This document shows positions 1-7,444 of a DNA stretch of 21,784 nucleotides, piece after piece. The notes beneath the pieces are model-generated. The model saw only the letters and a program-made list of their open reading frames with translations, was not told where the DNA came from and ran no database searches. Source of the DNA: an uncultured Chitinophagaceae bacterium (GTDB taxonomy: Bacteria > Bacteroidota > Bacteroidia > Chitinophagales > Chitinophagaceae); NCBI GenBank assembly GCA_934502905.1, contig CAKSVK010000045.1, forward strand, positions 1-21,784, written 5' to 3'. Each line of letters starts with the position of its first letter. Position 1 is the first letter of the stretch. Made by a program: the position numbers and the translations under genes.

Positions 1-480
1 ACCCAGGGACAATTGATCTGACAGCTTCCTTGAATACCCCAGGTCCATTCCCATTTCCCTTGGACGACCTTCGTTAAGATCGTTACCCAAGGCATCGGTA
101 AACTGGATCCTGCCCAGGCTGAAATAACGCAAAGAAGCAGATATTGCCTGCAATTCATCCAGCTTATAATAACCTGACATAGAAGCAAGGTATACATCAC
201 CCAGCCCCAGGTCCTTTAACCAGGGCGTATAGTTCAGTCCTATTCCGTAAGGCGTTTTGGCAAAAGGATATTTTGCCACATTATAGTATTGCGAACTTAC
301 ATCTGCTGAAGTAGCTACTCCCATATCTCCCATACCGCCAGCTCGGGCATCCGGTGAAATTCTGAGAAAAGGCACGGCTGTAGTTACAATATTTATTCTA
401 TCGGCCTGCGCGCAAACTTCTGCGGTTAACCCCACTACCAGCAAAGCGGAAAAACAATATCTCTTAAATGAGTGTTTCAT
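1..480 (-). CDS. porV: PorV, type IX secretion outer-membrane protein (3' end cut off by window edge)
   Basis: The first 160 codons are present, starting at the ATG at 480 and reading out of the window at base 1. Residues 1-25 form a signal peptide (basic start, hydrophobic core, then CAQA). The mature N-terminus carries PFLRISPDARAGGMGDMGVA, followed by VSSQYYNVAKYPFAKTPYGI, a pattern I recognise from PorV (LptO). In the family, PorV is a FadL-like outer-membrane barrel of about 380-400 residues that carries type IX cargo to the PorU sortase. It diverges from gldJ across a 427-bp spacer; in flavobacteria porV, porU and gldJ also lie together, which supports the call. A candidate -7 element lies at 570-577. 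The remaining barrel and any porU lie outside the window. Confidence 0.9.
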   Translation of the reverse strand, partial: MKHSFKRYCFSALLVVGLTAEVCAQADRINIVTTAVPFLRISPDARAGGMGDMGVATSADVSSQYYNVAKYPFAKTPYGIGLNYTPWLKDLGLGDVYLASMSGYYKLDELQAISASLRYFSLGRIQFTDALGNDLNEGRPREMGMDLGYSRKLSDQLSLG

Positions 481-907
481 CAGAAATGTGATTTGATTGA
501 CAAATGAATAATGGAAGTAGAAATAATGTTCAATATTCCGTTTTATTTTAATATAATTGAATGGGACTGCAAACTTAATGCAGTGTTTTTGTTTTTGGAG
601 AATATTATGCCAAGAAAAAGCTAACAATTTAACAAGGTCAGCAATTCAGGCACAATTCCTGTTAAAACATTATCCCTAAACGGGTTAAAAAAAAAAATAT
701 TGTTTAAGTGAAATTTATAGGCAATTTAAAAGTTTAGCATTTAATAAACATAAATTAGGTCGCGGGGGTCTGCATGTTTTATTAAAGTAAATTATATTGC
801 ACTGTGATTTAACATATGTCAATACTCATGGTTTGGCTTGAAGAAAGCTAAAAAAATGCAATATTGGCGATTTATACCCGTTATCATTTAAGCACAAATC
901 CAGAAAA
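481..907. other. AT-rich divergent spacer between porV and gldJ
   Basis: This 427-bp non-coding stretch separates two divergent secretion/gliding genes and must hold both promoters. It is AT-rich, with A and T homopolymers (for example near 688-700). Apart from the porV -7 candidate I found no TAnnTTTG match pointing toward gldJ, no strong hairpin and no credible small ORF. Confidence 0.6.
570..577 (-). promoter_or_regulatory. Candidate -7 promoter element for porV
   Basis: Read on the minus strand this is TAAGTTTG, a full match to the Bacteroidota -7 consensus TAnnTTTG, about 90 bases upstream of the porV start. I see no clear -33 TTTG at the usual distance, so this is a partial promoter match and would imply a leader of about 80-85 nt. 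Confidence 0.4.
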
Positions 908-2464
908 ATGCAAAGACTATTTAATCTGAAAACTATTCTGTTGTTATCCGCAGCACCGTTGTTGTTCGGTTCATGTAAAAATGGACTGTTCGGTAAAAAC
1001 AAGAAAGAAAAATCACAAATTACCGGCTGGAACTACAACGATAAAAACATGGGTGGTTTCAACGTATCCAAAGAAAAAGAACAGGGTACCGGTCCCGGAC
1101 TGGTATTCGTTCAGGGTGGTACTTTCACCATGGGAGCCACCGAAGAGGACGTAATGGCAGACTGGAACAATATTCCGCGCCGCGTTACGGTATCTTCCTT
1201 TTACATTGATAAAACAGAAGTAGCCAACGTTCACTACCGTGAATACCTTCACTGGCTGGAAGCAGCTTTTGACGATCCGCAATATGCCAAAGTAGTGGAA
1301 GCCGCCAAGCCGGACACACTGGTTTGGAGGGAGGAGCTGGCTTACAACGAGCCGCTGGTAGATTACTACCTGCGCCACCCGTCTTATAACTACTACCCGG
1401 TAGTGGGTGTAAGCTGGAAGCAAGCCCAGGACTTCTGTCTTTGGAGAAGCGACAGGGTAAACGAAAGGATACTTGTTGAAAGGGGTTATATCAATCCCAA
1501 CCAGTTAAAATCCATTCAGGGCCAGGGCCAGGAAAACTTCAATACCCAGTCTTACCTGAAAGATCTTTACCAGCCGCAGCCAGGCAAGCCTAAAAAGAAC
1601 CCTTTGATGGATGCCAATGGCCGTCCAAGGACCAAGGTAACATTTGAAGACGGCTTTATGCTGCCGAACTACAGGCTCCCGACAGAAGCTGAGTGGGAAT
1701 ATGCCGCCTACGGTTATATCAACCAGAATCCCAAACCAAAGAAAAAATCCAACGGCTCCGGAGAAGAGCTGATCAAGGAAAAGCAGGTGTATTCCTGGAG
1801 CCAGAATGTAAATGGTCTTCGTGATGCCCGTCACGGAAGCTGGCAGGGTAAGTTCCTCGCTAACTTCAAAAGAGGCAGCGGAGATATGATGGGCGTTGCA
1901 GGTGGTCTGAATGATAATGCTTCTATTCCCGGTCCGGTTGATGCTTTCTATGCCAACGGATTCGGTATCTATAACATGTCGGGCAACGTGAACGAATGGG
2001 TAGCAGACGTATACCGTCCGCTTTCTAACCTGGATAATGAAGACTTTAACCCTTATCGTGGTAACAAGTTTGAAAAATACAAAAAGAACGACAACGGCGA
2101 ATACGAGCGCGATAGCCTGGGAAGGGTTGTTAAAGTACCTGTAACAGATGAAGAGAGCATTACCCGCCATAATTACCAGAGAGGTAATGTGATCAACCAC
2201 CTGGATGGTGACTCAGCCTCACAAGTTACCTATGGCTATGGAAAAACCACATTGATCAGCGATAATGCAAGAGTGATCAAAGGTGGTAGCTGGAATGATT
2301 TCCCTTATTGGTTAAGTCCCGGAGCACGTCGCTTCATGGATGAAAACCAGGGTAGCAGCACTGTAGGTTTCCGTTGCGCCATGGATCGCGTGGGCAGCCA
2401 GGAAGGTAACGGGTTCAAACCCGGTAACAACTGGAGCAAACGCAGGCAAAATTCAAGAAAATAG
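908..2464 (+). CDS. gldJ: GldJ, gliding motility / type IX secretion lipoprotein
   Basis: 518 residues. Residues 1-23 are a lipoprotein signal peptide ending in the lipobox LFGSC, so Cys23 should be lipidated. The body from about residue 65 to 495 is a formylglycine-generating-enzyme (SUMF1) fold, with PGLVFVQGGTFTMGA near the start, YRLPTEAEWEYAA in the middle and GGSWNDFPYWLSPGARR then GFRCA (Cys490) at the end. The paired catalytic cysteines that true FGEs carry just after the GGSW motif are absent, so it is probably structural, as known for GldJ and GldK. I prefer GldJ over GldK because of the early GWNYNDKNMGGF segment, the length (GldJ about 560, GldK about 460) and the neighbouring porV. 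The gene ends at a strong terminator. There is no clear ribosome binding site. Confidence 0.87.
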   Translation: MQRLFNLKTILLLSAAPLLFGSCKNGLFGKNKKEKSQITGWNYNDKNMGGFNVSKEKEQGTGPGLVFVQGGTFTMGATEEDVMADWNNIPRRVTVSSFYIDKTEVANVHYREYLHWLEAAFDDPQYAKVVEAAKPDTLVWREELAYNEPLVDYYLRHPSYNYYPVVGVSWKQAQDFCLWRSDRVNERILVERGYINPNQLKSIQGQGQENFNTQSYLKDLYQPQPGKPKKNPLMDANGRPRTKVTFEDGFMLPNYRLPTEAEWEYAAYGYINQNPKPKKKSNGSGEELIKEKQVYSWSQNVNGLRDARHGSWQGKFLANFKRGSGDMMGVAGGLNDNASIPGPVDAFYANGFGIYNMSGNVNEWVADVYRPLSNLDNEDFNPYRGNKFEKYKKNDNGEYERDSLGRVVKVPVTDEESITRHNYQRGNVINHLDGDSASQVTYGYGKTTLISDNARVIKGGSWNDFPYWLSPGARRFMDENQGSSTVGFRCAMDRVGSQEGNGFKPGNNWSKRRQNSRK

Positions 2465-2489
2465 TCTTATTTAGCTATAATTATGAAAG

Positions 2490-2513
2490 GGAGGTCGGAA
2501 GACCTCCTTTTTT
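2490..2513 (+). terminator. Rho-independent terminator after gldJ
   Basis: A perfect 7-bp stem (GGAGGTC at 2490-2496, GACCTCC at 2501-2507) with a GGAA tetraloop is followed by six T (2508-2513). It begins 25 bp after the gldJ stop. The T-run overlaps the last bases of the convergent flavoenzyme gene. Confidence 0.9.
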
Positions 2514-3462
2514 ATTTAACCAGCGGGTGTTCCAGCGCATCCAGGAATTCCTGCCAGATCTCCCGTACGATCTCTGCAGCCGGCAATATTTTATCAATAA
2601 TGGCTGCTACCTGACCAATCTCAAGCTCTCCTTCATCCAGGTCGCCCTCAAACATTCCCTTCCTGGCCCGGCCTTTTCCCAACAACGAGGCCAGCACTTC
2701 AACAGAGACACCACTCTGCTCGGCAGCATACACAGCTTCATAAAATTTATTTTTCAACAGGCGCACCGGCACCACCTTCTTTAAAGCAAGCATGGTATCC
2801 CCTTCTCCGGCTGCTATCACCCTGTTTTTAAAGTCTATATGCGAAGAAGCCTCTATGCTGGCAACGAACCGGCTGCCCACCTGCACCCCTTCCGCTCCTA
2901 ATACCATTGCTGCCAGCATCTGCCTGCCTGTAGCTATTCCACCGGCTGCTATCACGGGGATCCCTACCGACTTTTTTACCGCAGGTATCAATACCATGGA
3001 TGCCGTTTCTTCCCGTCCGTTATGTCCCCCTGCTTCAAACCCTTCCGCCACTACCGCATCGCATCCCGCAGCTTCCGCTTTCTGCGCAAACCGGCTGCTG
3101 CTGACCACGTGTATCACCTTTATGCCGGCCGCTTTCAGCACCGGTGTCCATGTGGCAGGATTACCGGCAGAGGTAAATACAACCGGTACTTTTTCCTCCG
3201 TAACAATTTTGATATGCTCCCGGACATGGGGATACAGCAGGGGAATGTTCACACCGAAAGGACGGTCGCCTGTTGCTGTCCTGCACTTCTGCACATGTGT
3301 TCTTAAAACATCCGGGTACATGCTTCCGCTTCCTATTATGCCCAACCCTCCTGCATTGCTGACAGCGGAAGCAAGCTTCCACCCACTCGTCCAGATCATT
3401 CCTGCCTGGATAATGGGATAACGTATATCCAGCAACGTGGTAACACGGTTTGAGAACTCCAT
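2512..3462 (-). CDS. Nitronate monooxygenase / FabK-like FMN oxidoreductase
   Basis: 316 residues, single TIM-barrel flavoprotein of the 2-nitropropane dioxygenase family (usual length 310-360). Visible signatures are YPIIQAGMIW (residues 15-24), AEGFEAGGHNGR (139-150) with the conserved His147, and IPVIAAGGIATGRQ (168-181) followed by LGAEGVQVGSRF, which bind the FMN phosphate. Family members either oxidise nitronates to carbonyl compounds or, as FabK, reduce enoyl-ACP in fatty acid synthesis. The sequence alone does not separate these, and the C-terminal half does resemble FabK. It is cytoplasmic by lack of signal. It converges on gldJ, sharing the terminator region, and is 175 bp from the next minus-strand gene, so probably has its own promoter. 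Confidence 0.8.
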   Translation of the reverse strand: MEFSNRVTTLLDIRYPIIQAGMIWTSGWKLASAVSNAGGLGIIGSGSMYPDVLRTHVQKCRTATGDRPFGVNIPLLYPHVREHIKIVTEEKVPVVFTSAGNPATWTPVLKAAGIKVIHVVSSSRFAQKAEAAGCDAVVAEGFEAGGHNGREETASMVLIPAVKKSVGIPVIAAGGIATGRQMLAAMVLGAEGVQVGSRFVASIEASSHIDFKNRVIAAGEGDTMLALKKVVPVRLLKNKFYEAVYAAEQSGVSVEVLASLLGKGRARKGMFEGDLDEGELEIGQVAAIIDKILPAAEIVREIWQEFLDALEHPLVK

Positions 3463-3637
3463 GGCAACTGTATTTATATTGAAGAATTATTAACAGGATC
3501 CATTTTCAGCCCGTATAAAAAGCCAATATCTGTTTTTATAAAACATCAAGAAATTAAAATGTATTAAGCTTCCCACGTAATCTATGCTTAACTCCTTAAT
3601 GGTTGCCGTAAGAACCAATATATTCCAGGATAAATAA

Positions 3638-4630
3638 TTACCCCAGGTCTATGCTGGTATTGTCCCCTACATTCAGCGATCTCGTTTCTCCTTTTATTTC
3701 GGTATCGCTGCCAATAAGAGAATGGCGCAATACCACATCGTATAAAGTGGCAAAATCGCCAATAATGGAATCCCGTATGATGGAATATGTTATATTCGCT
3801 TCCTCCCCTATGGCTACATTGGGACCAATGATAGCGTTACTGATAGTACATCCTTTTCCTATGCTTACCGGTGGCACGATAACCACGTTCTCAAAATCAT
3901 GCTCGTGCGCCACTTTACTGCCCAGCTTCTTCATCAGGGTCACATTTGTTTCAAGCAGGGTATCGCTTCTTCCGCAATCAAACCAGTTCTGAACCTTAAA
4001 CGGCTTAAAGGTAACACCATGCTGGATCATACATTCCAACGCATCTGTTAATCCGTACTCCCTCTCACGGTTCGCGGTATCATTCATCACTTTTTCAAGG
4101 CAGGAAAACAGGAAGCGGCTGTCCTTTATCTTATACAGCCCTACCAATGCCAGGTTAGACTTCAATATCTGTGGCTTTTCAATAACTTTAGAGATGGTAC
4201 CGTCCTCGTTTACCTCCGCTACACCAAAGTTGCGGGGATCATCCACTTTCTTCACTCCCAACATGGAATATTCGCCGTTGAGCATCTCCGGAACGTTGTA
4301 CTCGCATATAGTATCTCCAAGCACTATAAACACTTCATCATCCTTTACCACCTCCCTCGTCAGGTAAATGGCATGTCCCAAACCCAATCTCTCATTCTGC
4401 AAAACAAAGTGGCACTGCAGATGACTGTAATGTTTTTCTACATAATCTTTGATCTTGTCTCCCAGGTACCCGATCACGAACACAAACTCTTTTAAACCCG
4501 CATCCGCCAGCTGATCTACAATAATGCTGAGCACTGTTTTTCCGGCCAGGGGGATCAATGCTTTAGGTTGTGTATAAGTGTGCGGACGCAATTTTGTACC
4601 CGCACCCGCTACCGGTATTATTACTTTCAT
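3638..4630 (-). CDS. Sugar-phosphate nucleotidyltransferase with left-handed beta-helix tail
   Basis: 330 residues. The N-terminal catalytic domain (about 1-235) starts with the nucleotide-binding loop GAGTKLRPHTYTQPKALIP (residues 9-27), has VLGDTI with metal-binding Asp106, then GVAEVNEDGTISKVIEKP and the sugar-site segment NWFDCGRSDTLLETN. Residues about 255-330 are hexapeptide-like repeats with short I/V/A spacing (GKGCTI, NAIIGPNVAIGEEANI), a left-handed beta-helix. The family joins a sugar 1-phosphate to NTP to give an NDP-sugar for cell-surface glycans. It is RmlA/GlmU/GMP-type, but I cannot decide which sugar or nucleotide. The gene stands alone, with a candidate -7 element at 4716-4723. 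The start at the ATG at 4630 fits the family N-terminus exactly. Confidence 0.85.
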   Translation of the reverse strand: MKVIIPVAGAGTKLRPHTYTQPKALIPLAGKTVLSIIVDQLADAGLKEFVFVIGYLGDKIKDYVEKHYSHLQCHFVLQNERLGLGHAIYLTREVVKDDEVFIVLGDTICEYNVPEMLNGEYSMLGVKKVDDPRNFGVAEVNEDGTISKVIEKPQILKSNLALVGLYKIKDSRFLFSCLEKVMNDTANREREYGLTDALECMIQHGVTFKPFKVQNWFDCGRSDTLLETNVTLMKKLGSKVAHEHDFENVVIVPPVSIGKGCTISNAIIGPNVAIGEEANITYSIIRDSIIGDFATLYDVVLRHSLIGSDTEIKGETRSLNVGDNTSIDLG

Positions 4631-4715
4631 GAATATTAAGTATATGAAACCAAGAAAGTGAAATTAGTGATTTTACCTTAAACCCATGCTGAAAGCCGCA
4701 ATTGGTTTGAGCCGG

Positions 4716-4723
4716 CAAAGGTA
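4716..4723 (-). promoter_or_regulatory. Candidate -7 element for the nucleotidyltransferase gene
   Basis: On the minus strand this reads TACCTTTG, a full match to TAnnTTTG, about 86 bases upstream of the start codon. A TTTG lies only 13 bp further upstream (4737-4740), shorter than the usual spacing near 19-21, so the call is tentative. Confidence 0.35.
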
Positions 4724-4843
4724 TTGTTTGAAGCTCCAAAAGACGTATGATACCGGGTATTTTTTTCACAGGGTTGCCTGGCCTTGCCCAAGCGGAAAAA
4801 TGAAGAGTAATGAATAACAACGCCTTCCAGGTAAAAATCCATT

Positions 4844-4875
4844 AAAGATGAAGCAGATTACATTGCTTCATCTTT
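4844..4875. repeat. 12-bp perfect inverted repeat (hairpin) in a divergent spacer
   Basis: AAAGATGAAGCA (4844-4855) and TGCTTCATCTTT (4864-4875) are exact reverse complements around an 8-base loop. The right arm ends in TTT and is followed by T/C-rich sequence, so it looks terminator-like, but no annotated gene ends here. It could be an operator, a small-RNA terminator or an mRNA leader structure for the gene starting at 4960. Confidence 0.65.
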
Positions 4876-4959
4876 CTTCGCTTTTCAACGTTTCAGTGAT
4901 AAGCAAACATGATTAGCCGGAATAGTGTTATATTCAACCTCAAATAAAATTGCATCTAT

Positions 4960-5901
4960 ATGTCATTCGATTCTTCTATGCCAAACTCCTGCTCCCGCCG
5001 TTCTTTTCTTACCAAAAGTCTGATGGCATCCGGCGCTGTTCTTTTAGGAGGTACCGCGTTTGCTGATACCCGATCCTGGCAAAAGCCGGACTCCAGGATT
5101 GCCGGTGTTCAGATAGGAACGATTACCTATTCTTACAGAAGCATGCCGCATACCATAGAACAATTGCTGCAATATATTACGGAAAGTGGCATCAGCGCCG
5201 TGGAGCTGATGGGTGATGCCGTGGAAGCTTATGCCGGTAAGCCTGCTGAAAAACCGGAAGTAGCCATGTGGCGGGCAGGTGTCAGCATCAAGAAATTCAG
5301 GGAAATAAAGAAAATGTTCCATAAAGCAGGGGTACGCATTTATGCATTTAAACCCGATGCACTGGGTCCGCAACATACCGATGCTGAAATTGAATATGCC
5401 ATGCGTGTGGCAAAGGTGTTAGGCGCCCATTCGGTGACCGTTGAACTGCCCAAGGATCCTGCTCATTCGCAGCGCCTGGGTAACCTGGCTGCCAAGCACA
5501 AAATATACGTAGGTTATCACAACCATACACAGGGCAACGATCAGGCATGGCTCACAGCCCTGAGTCAGTCTGCTTACAACTCTATCAACCTGGATTGCGG
5601 GCATTACATAGCGGCGGGCGGCAACAATACCAGGGAAACCCTGCTTGCCTTTATTGATGCCAACCATAAAAGGATCACTTCCTTTCACATGAAGGACAGG
5701 CAAACCAAAGACAACGGCGCCGGTAACCTGCCCTGGGGCGAAGGCAATACACCTATTAAGGACATCCTTACACTATTAAAAACAAAAAAATACGACATAC
5801 CGGTATCTATTGAGCTGGAATATAAAATACCGGAAGGCTCCAACGCTGTGAAAGAGGTGAACAAATGCCTGGAATATGCCAGGGCCGCATTGTTGGGATA
5901 A
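4960..5901 (+). CDS. Tat-exported sugar phosphate isomerase/epimerase-like TIM-barrel protein
   Basis: 313 residues. Residues 12-36 are a twin-arginine signal, SRRSFLTKS followed by a hydrophobic stretch, so the folded protein is probably exported to the periplasm. The rest is a xylose-isomerase-like TIM barrel (AP endonuclease family 2). Likely metal or substrate residues in the usual order are Glu162 (SVTVELP), His187/His189 (GYHNHT), Asp212 (NLDCGH), His243 (SFHMKD) and Glu285 (VSIELEY), with PWGEGN at 258-263. Exported members of this family are common in Bacteroidota near sugar dehydrogenases; the exact substrate is unknown. An alternative start at Met7 would keep the Tat motif. The next gene lies 203 bp downstream, beyond a repeat. 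Confidence 0.82.
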   Translation: MSFDSSMPNSCSRRSFLTKSLMASGAVLLGGTAFADTRSWQKPDSRIAGVQIGTITYSYRSMPHTIEQLLQYITESGISAVELMGDAVEAYAGKPAEKPEVAMWRAGVSIKKFREIKKMFHKAGVRIYAFKPDALGPQHTDAEIEYAMRVAKVLGAHSVTVELPKDPAHSQRLGNLAAKHKIYVGYHNHTQGNDQAWLTALSQSAYNSINLDCGHYIAAGGNNTRETLLAFIDANHKRITSFHMKDRQTKDNGAGNLPWGEGNTPIKDILTLLKTKKYDIPVSIELEYKIPEGSNAVKEVNKCLEYARAALLG

Positions 5902-5931
5902 TCACGGATTTTTGTGCCAGGGCCGGGGAAA

Positions 5932-5951
5932 ATTGCGTGAAGACACGCAAT
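5932..5951. repeat. Small hairpin beside the REP-like palindrome
   Basis: ATTGCGTG (5932-5939) and CACGCAAT (5944-5951) form a perfect 8-bp stem with an AAGA loop. No T-run follows. It is 15 bp from the palindrome at 5966-5988 and may be part of the same repeat unit or part of the end of the upstream transcript. Confidence 0.6.
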
Positions 5952-5957
5952 GGGGCG

Positions 5958-5995
5958 GTCGTGCTGTCTGGAGTTTCCAACTCCGGACTATTATG
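5958..5995 (-). repeat. REP-like palindromic element, copy 1
   Basis: GTCTGGAGTT (5966-5975) and AACTCCGGAC (5979-5988) form a 10-bp stem with one G-U-type pair and a 3-base loop. Read on the minus strand, the element runs CATAATAG, TCCGGAGTT, then AACTCCAGACAGCA, closely matching the plus-strand sequence at 13321-13356 (CATAAAGAA, TCCGGAGTT, AACCCCGGACAGCA). Two copies at unlinked spacers in opposite orientation mark a dispersed repeat. A REP-type origin is inferred; no transposase is present in the window. Confidence 0.65.
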
Positions 5996-6104
5996 TTATT
6001 ACTTGTTTCCAACGGGTTTCATCGCAACATATTCCACGGCAAGAAAAGATCATCCATGAATCCTCCTTTAAAACAAATATCTTTACACTTTAAGATGGAG
6101 GATT

Positions 6105-6986
6105 ATGTTACACCCGCAGTTCATTGAACATCTTCAGCAACGATTCACTGATTTTTTTGAAAGTTATACGGATATCCAGGGACATACACCTGTTCATGGC
6201 GGCGACATCAGCCAGGCATTTATGCTGGAAACAAGCAAAGGACGGTTTCTGATAAAAGTAAACGCTGCAGTTTTCGGATTGGATATGTTTGAAAAGGAAG
6301 CACGGGGACTGATCCACCTGGCCGATACCGGTGTCCTCAAGGTGCCCAGACCCCTGTTCGATGGCAAATTTCACCAGCAGATCTTCCTTATCATGGAATA
6401 TGTGGATCCAGGTAATCCGGCAACTGATTTCTGGGAAAATTTCGGAGAAGGAATGGCAAGGTTGCATTACAACACGGCTGATCAGTTTGGATTGGGATAT
6501 GATAATTTTCTCGGAAAACTGACGCAAAAAAATACGCTCACCGATCGCTGGAGTGATTTTTATGCCAACGAAAGAATCATGCGGCTGGTACATAAAGCAC
6601 AACAAAGAGAAATGCTTGAACCAGGACATATTAAAGAAGCAGAAAGCTTGTGTGAAAAGCTGCCCTCCTTATTTTCTTCCGAAAAGCCCGCTTTATTGCA
6701 CGGAGACCTCTGGAAAGGAAATTTTATTGCAGGTCATAACGGTTATGTAGCCATTTTTGACCCGGCCATTTATTACGGCAGCCGTGAAATGGATATAGCC
6801 ATGGCTAAGCTGTTCGGCGGTTTTGACGATCGTTTCTACAACTCGTACAACTATCATTTCCAGCTGGAAAATGGCTGGGAAGAACGGCTTCCCGTCTGCC
6901 AGCTATATCCTTTGCTGGTTCATCTTCTCCTGTTCGGTGGTCACTACCGGCAGATGGTTACGGATATTCTGGAAAAGTATCGCTGA
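6105..6986 (+). CDS. Fructosamine kinase-family protein
   Basis: 293 residues, the full length of the FN3K/YniA (ketosamine-3-kinase) family (about 290). Signatures are HGGDISQAFML (residues 31-41), RFLIKVN with ATP-binding Lys51, FEKEARGL (Glu65), the catalytic loop LLHGDLWKGNF (198-208, Asp201) and the metal-binding IFDPA (Asp219). The family phosphorylates sugars on glycated amines or proteins so that the adduct falls off, a protein-repair role; bacterial substrates are often small ribulosamines. It is cytoplasmic. A GGAGG sits 3 bp before the ATG, a rather tight spacing but the only good ribosome binding site in this neighbourhood, and it supports this start. It converges on the SET gene with only 2 bp between stop codons. 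Confidence 0.9.
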   Translation: MLHPQFIEHLQQRFTDFFESYTDIQGHTPVHGGDISQAFMLETSKGRFLIKVNAAVFGLDMFEKEARGLIHLADTGVLKVPRPLFDGKFHQQIFLIMEYVDPGNPATDFWENFGEGMARLHYNTADQFGLGYDNFLGKLTQKNTLTDRWSDFYANERIMRLVHKAQQREMLEPGHIKEAESLCEKLPSLFSSEKPALLHGDLWKGNFIAGHNGYVAIFDPAIYYGSREMDIAMAKLFGGFDDRFYNSYNYHFQLENGWEERLPVCQLYPLLVHLLLFGGHYRQMVTDILEKYR

Positions 6987-6988
6987 TA

Positions 6989-7366
6989 TCATTTGACATC
7001 GAACCAGATTTTTTTACCATCGTTCCAGTCCCCGTTATAATTAATGGTAAGCTCCTCCCCTGCCTTAATATCGCGAACTGCTTTAACGAACATCGTGTCA
7101 TTGTCGTAGTCCATAAAATACTCGCAATTGGATGTATAGGAATGGTTGTATAACGGGATATATCCCAGTGCCATACAACAGGCGTCTCCCTTCCATTCAA
7201 AAATATAGTCATGCAAGAGGGTCTGATCCAGCAGCTTTCGCTCTGCAGCCGTCATTACCACAACCGGTGATGTTTCTATGACAGTTTCCGCAGTAATTTT
7301 TTTACCGGTAAACACGCCCCTTCCTTTATCTTTGACAGATCCTATATATAAGTGGGAAATTAACAT
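6989..7366 (-). CDS. Small SET-domain protein
   Basis: 125 residues, essentially one SET domain. The N-terminal SAM-side motif GRGVFTGKKI is at residues 16-25. The knot-forming motif reads YIPLYNHSYTSNCEY (about 69-83; compare NHSxxPNC) and is followed by VRDIKAGEELTINYNGDW (about 97-114), the expected GEEL-x-x-x-Y. These cover the cofactor and catalytic parts of SET lysine methyltransferases, but there are no pre-/post-SET cysteine clusters and no partner domain. The target is unknown; bacteria lack histones of the eukaryotic kind, so a ribosomal or DNA-binding protein target is only a guess. The gene diverges from mgtE with an adjacent -7 element (7407-7414). Confidence 0.85.
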   Translation of the reverse strand: MLISHLYIGSVKDKGRGVFTGKKITAETVIETSPVVVMTAAERKLLDQTLLHDYIFEWKGDACCMALGYIPLYNHSYTSNCEYFMDYDNDTMFVKAVRDIKAGEELTINYNGDWNDGKKIWFDVK

Positions 7367-7406
7367 ACACTTTTATGGTTTTGTAATACAGCATACGATT
7401 ATTGCC

Positions 7407-7426
7407 CAAAGCTATTTTTAATTTTG
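7407..7426. promoter_or_regulatory. Back-to-back -7 elements for the SET gene (minus) and mgtE (plus)
   Basis: On the minus strand 7407-7414 reads TAGCTTTG, and on the plus strand 7419-7426 reads TAATTTTG. Both fully match TAnnTTTG, point in opposite directions and are 4 bp apart. The implied leaders are about 35 nt (SET) and 10-13 nt (mgtE). Neither has a clean -33 TTTG at ideal spacing. The overlap suggests the two promoters cannot both be occupied at once. Confidence 0.55.
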
Positions 7427-7444
7427 CAAGTCTAAAAGTTGAAT

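Larger units (their letters stand above)
4631..4959. other. Divergent spacer with no gene
   Basis: This 329-bp region lies between the divergent nucleotidyltransferase and Tat-protein genes. It holds the -7 candidate at 4716-4723 and a long perfect inverted repeat at 4844-4875. I see no convincing small ORF with a start signal. Confidence 0.55.

Noticed and set aside
7439..7444. TTG start for mgtE two codons before the ATG
   Set aside because: The promoter at 7419-7426 puts it almost at the 5' end of the transcript and the ATG is stronger.
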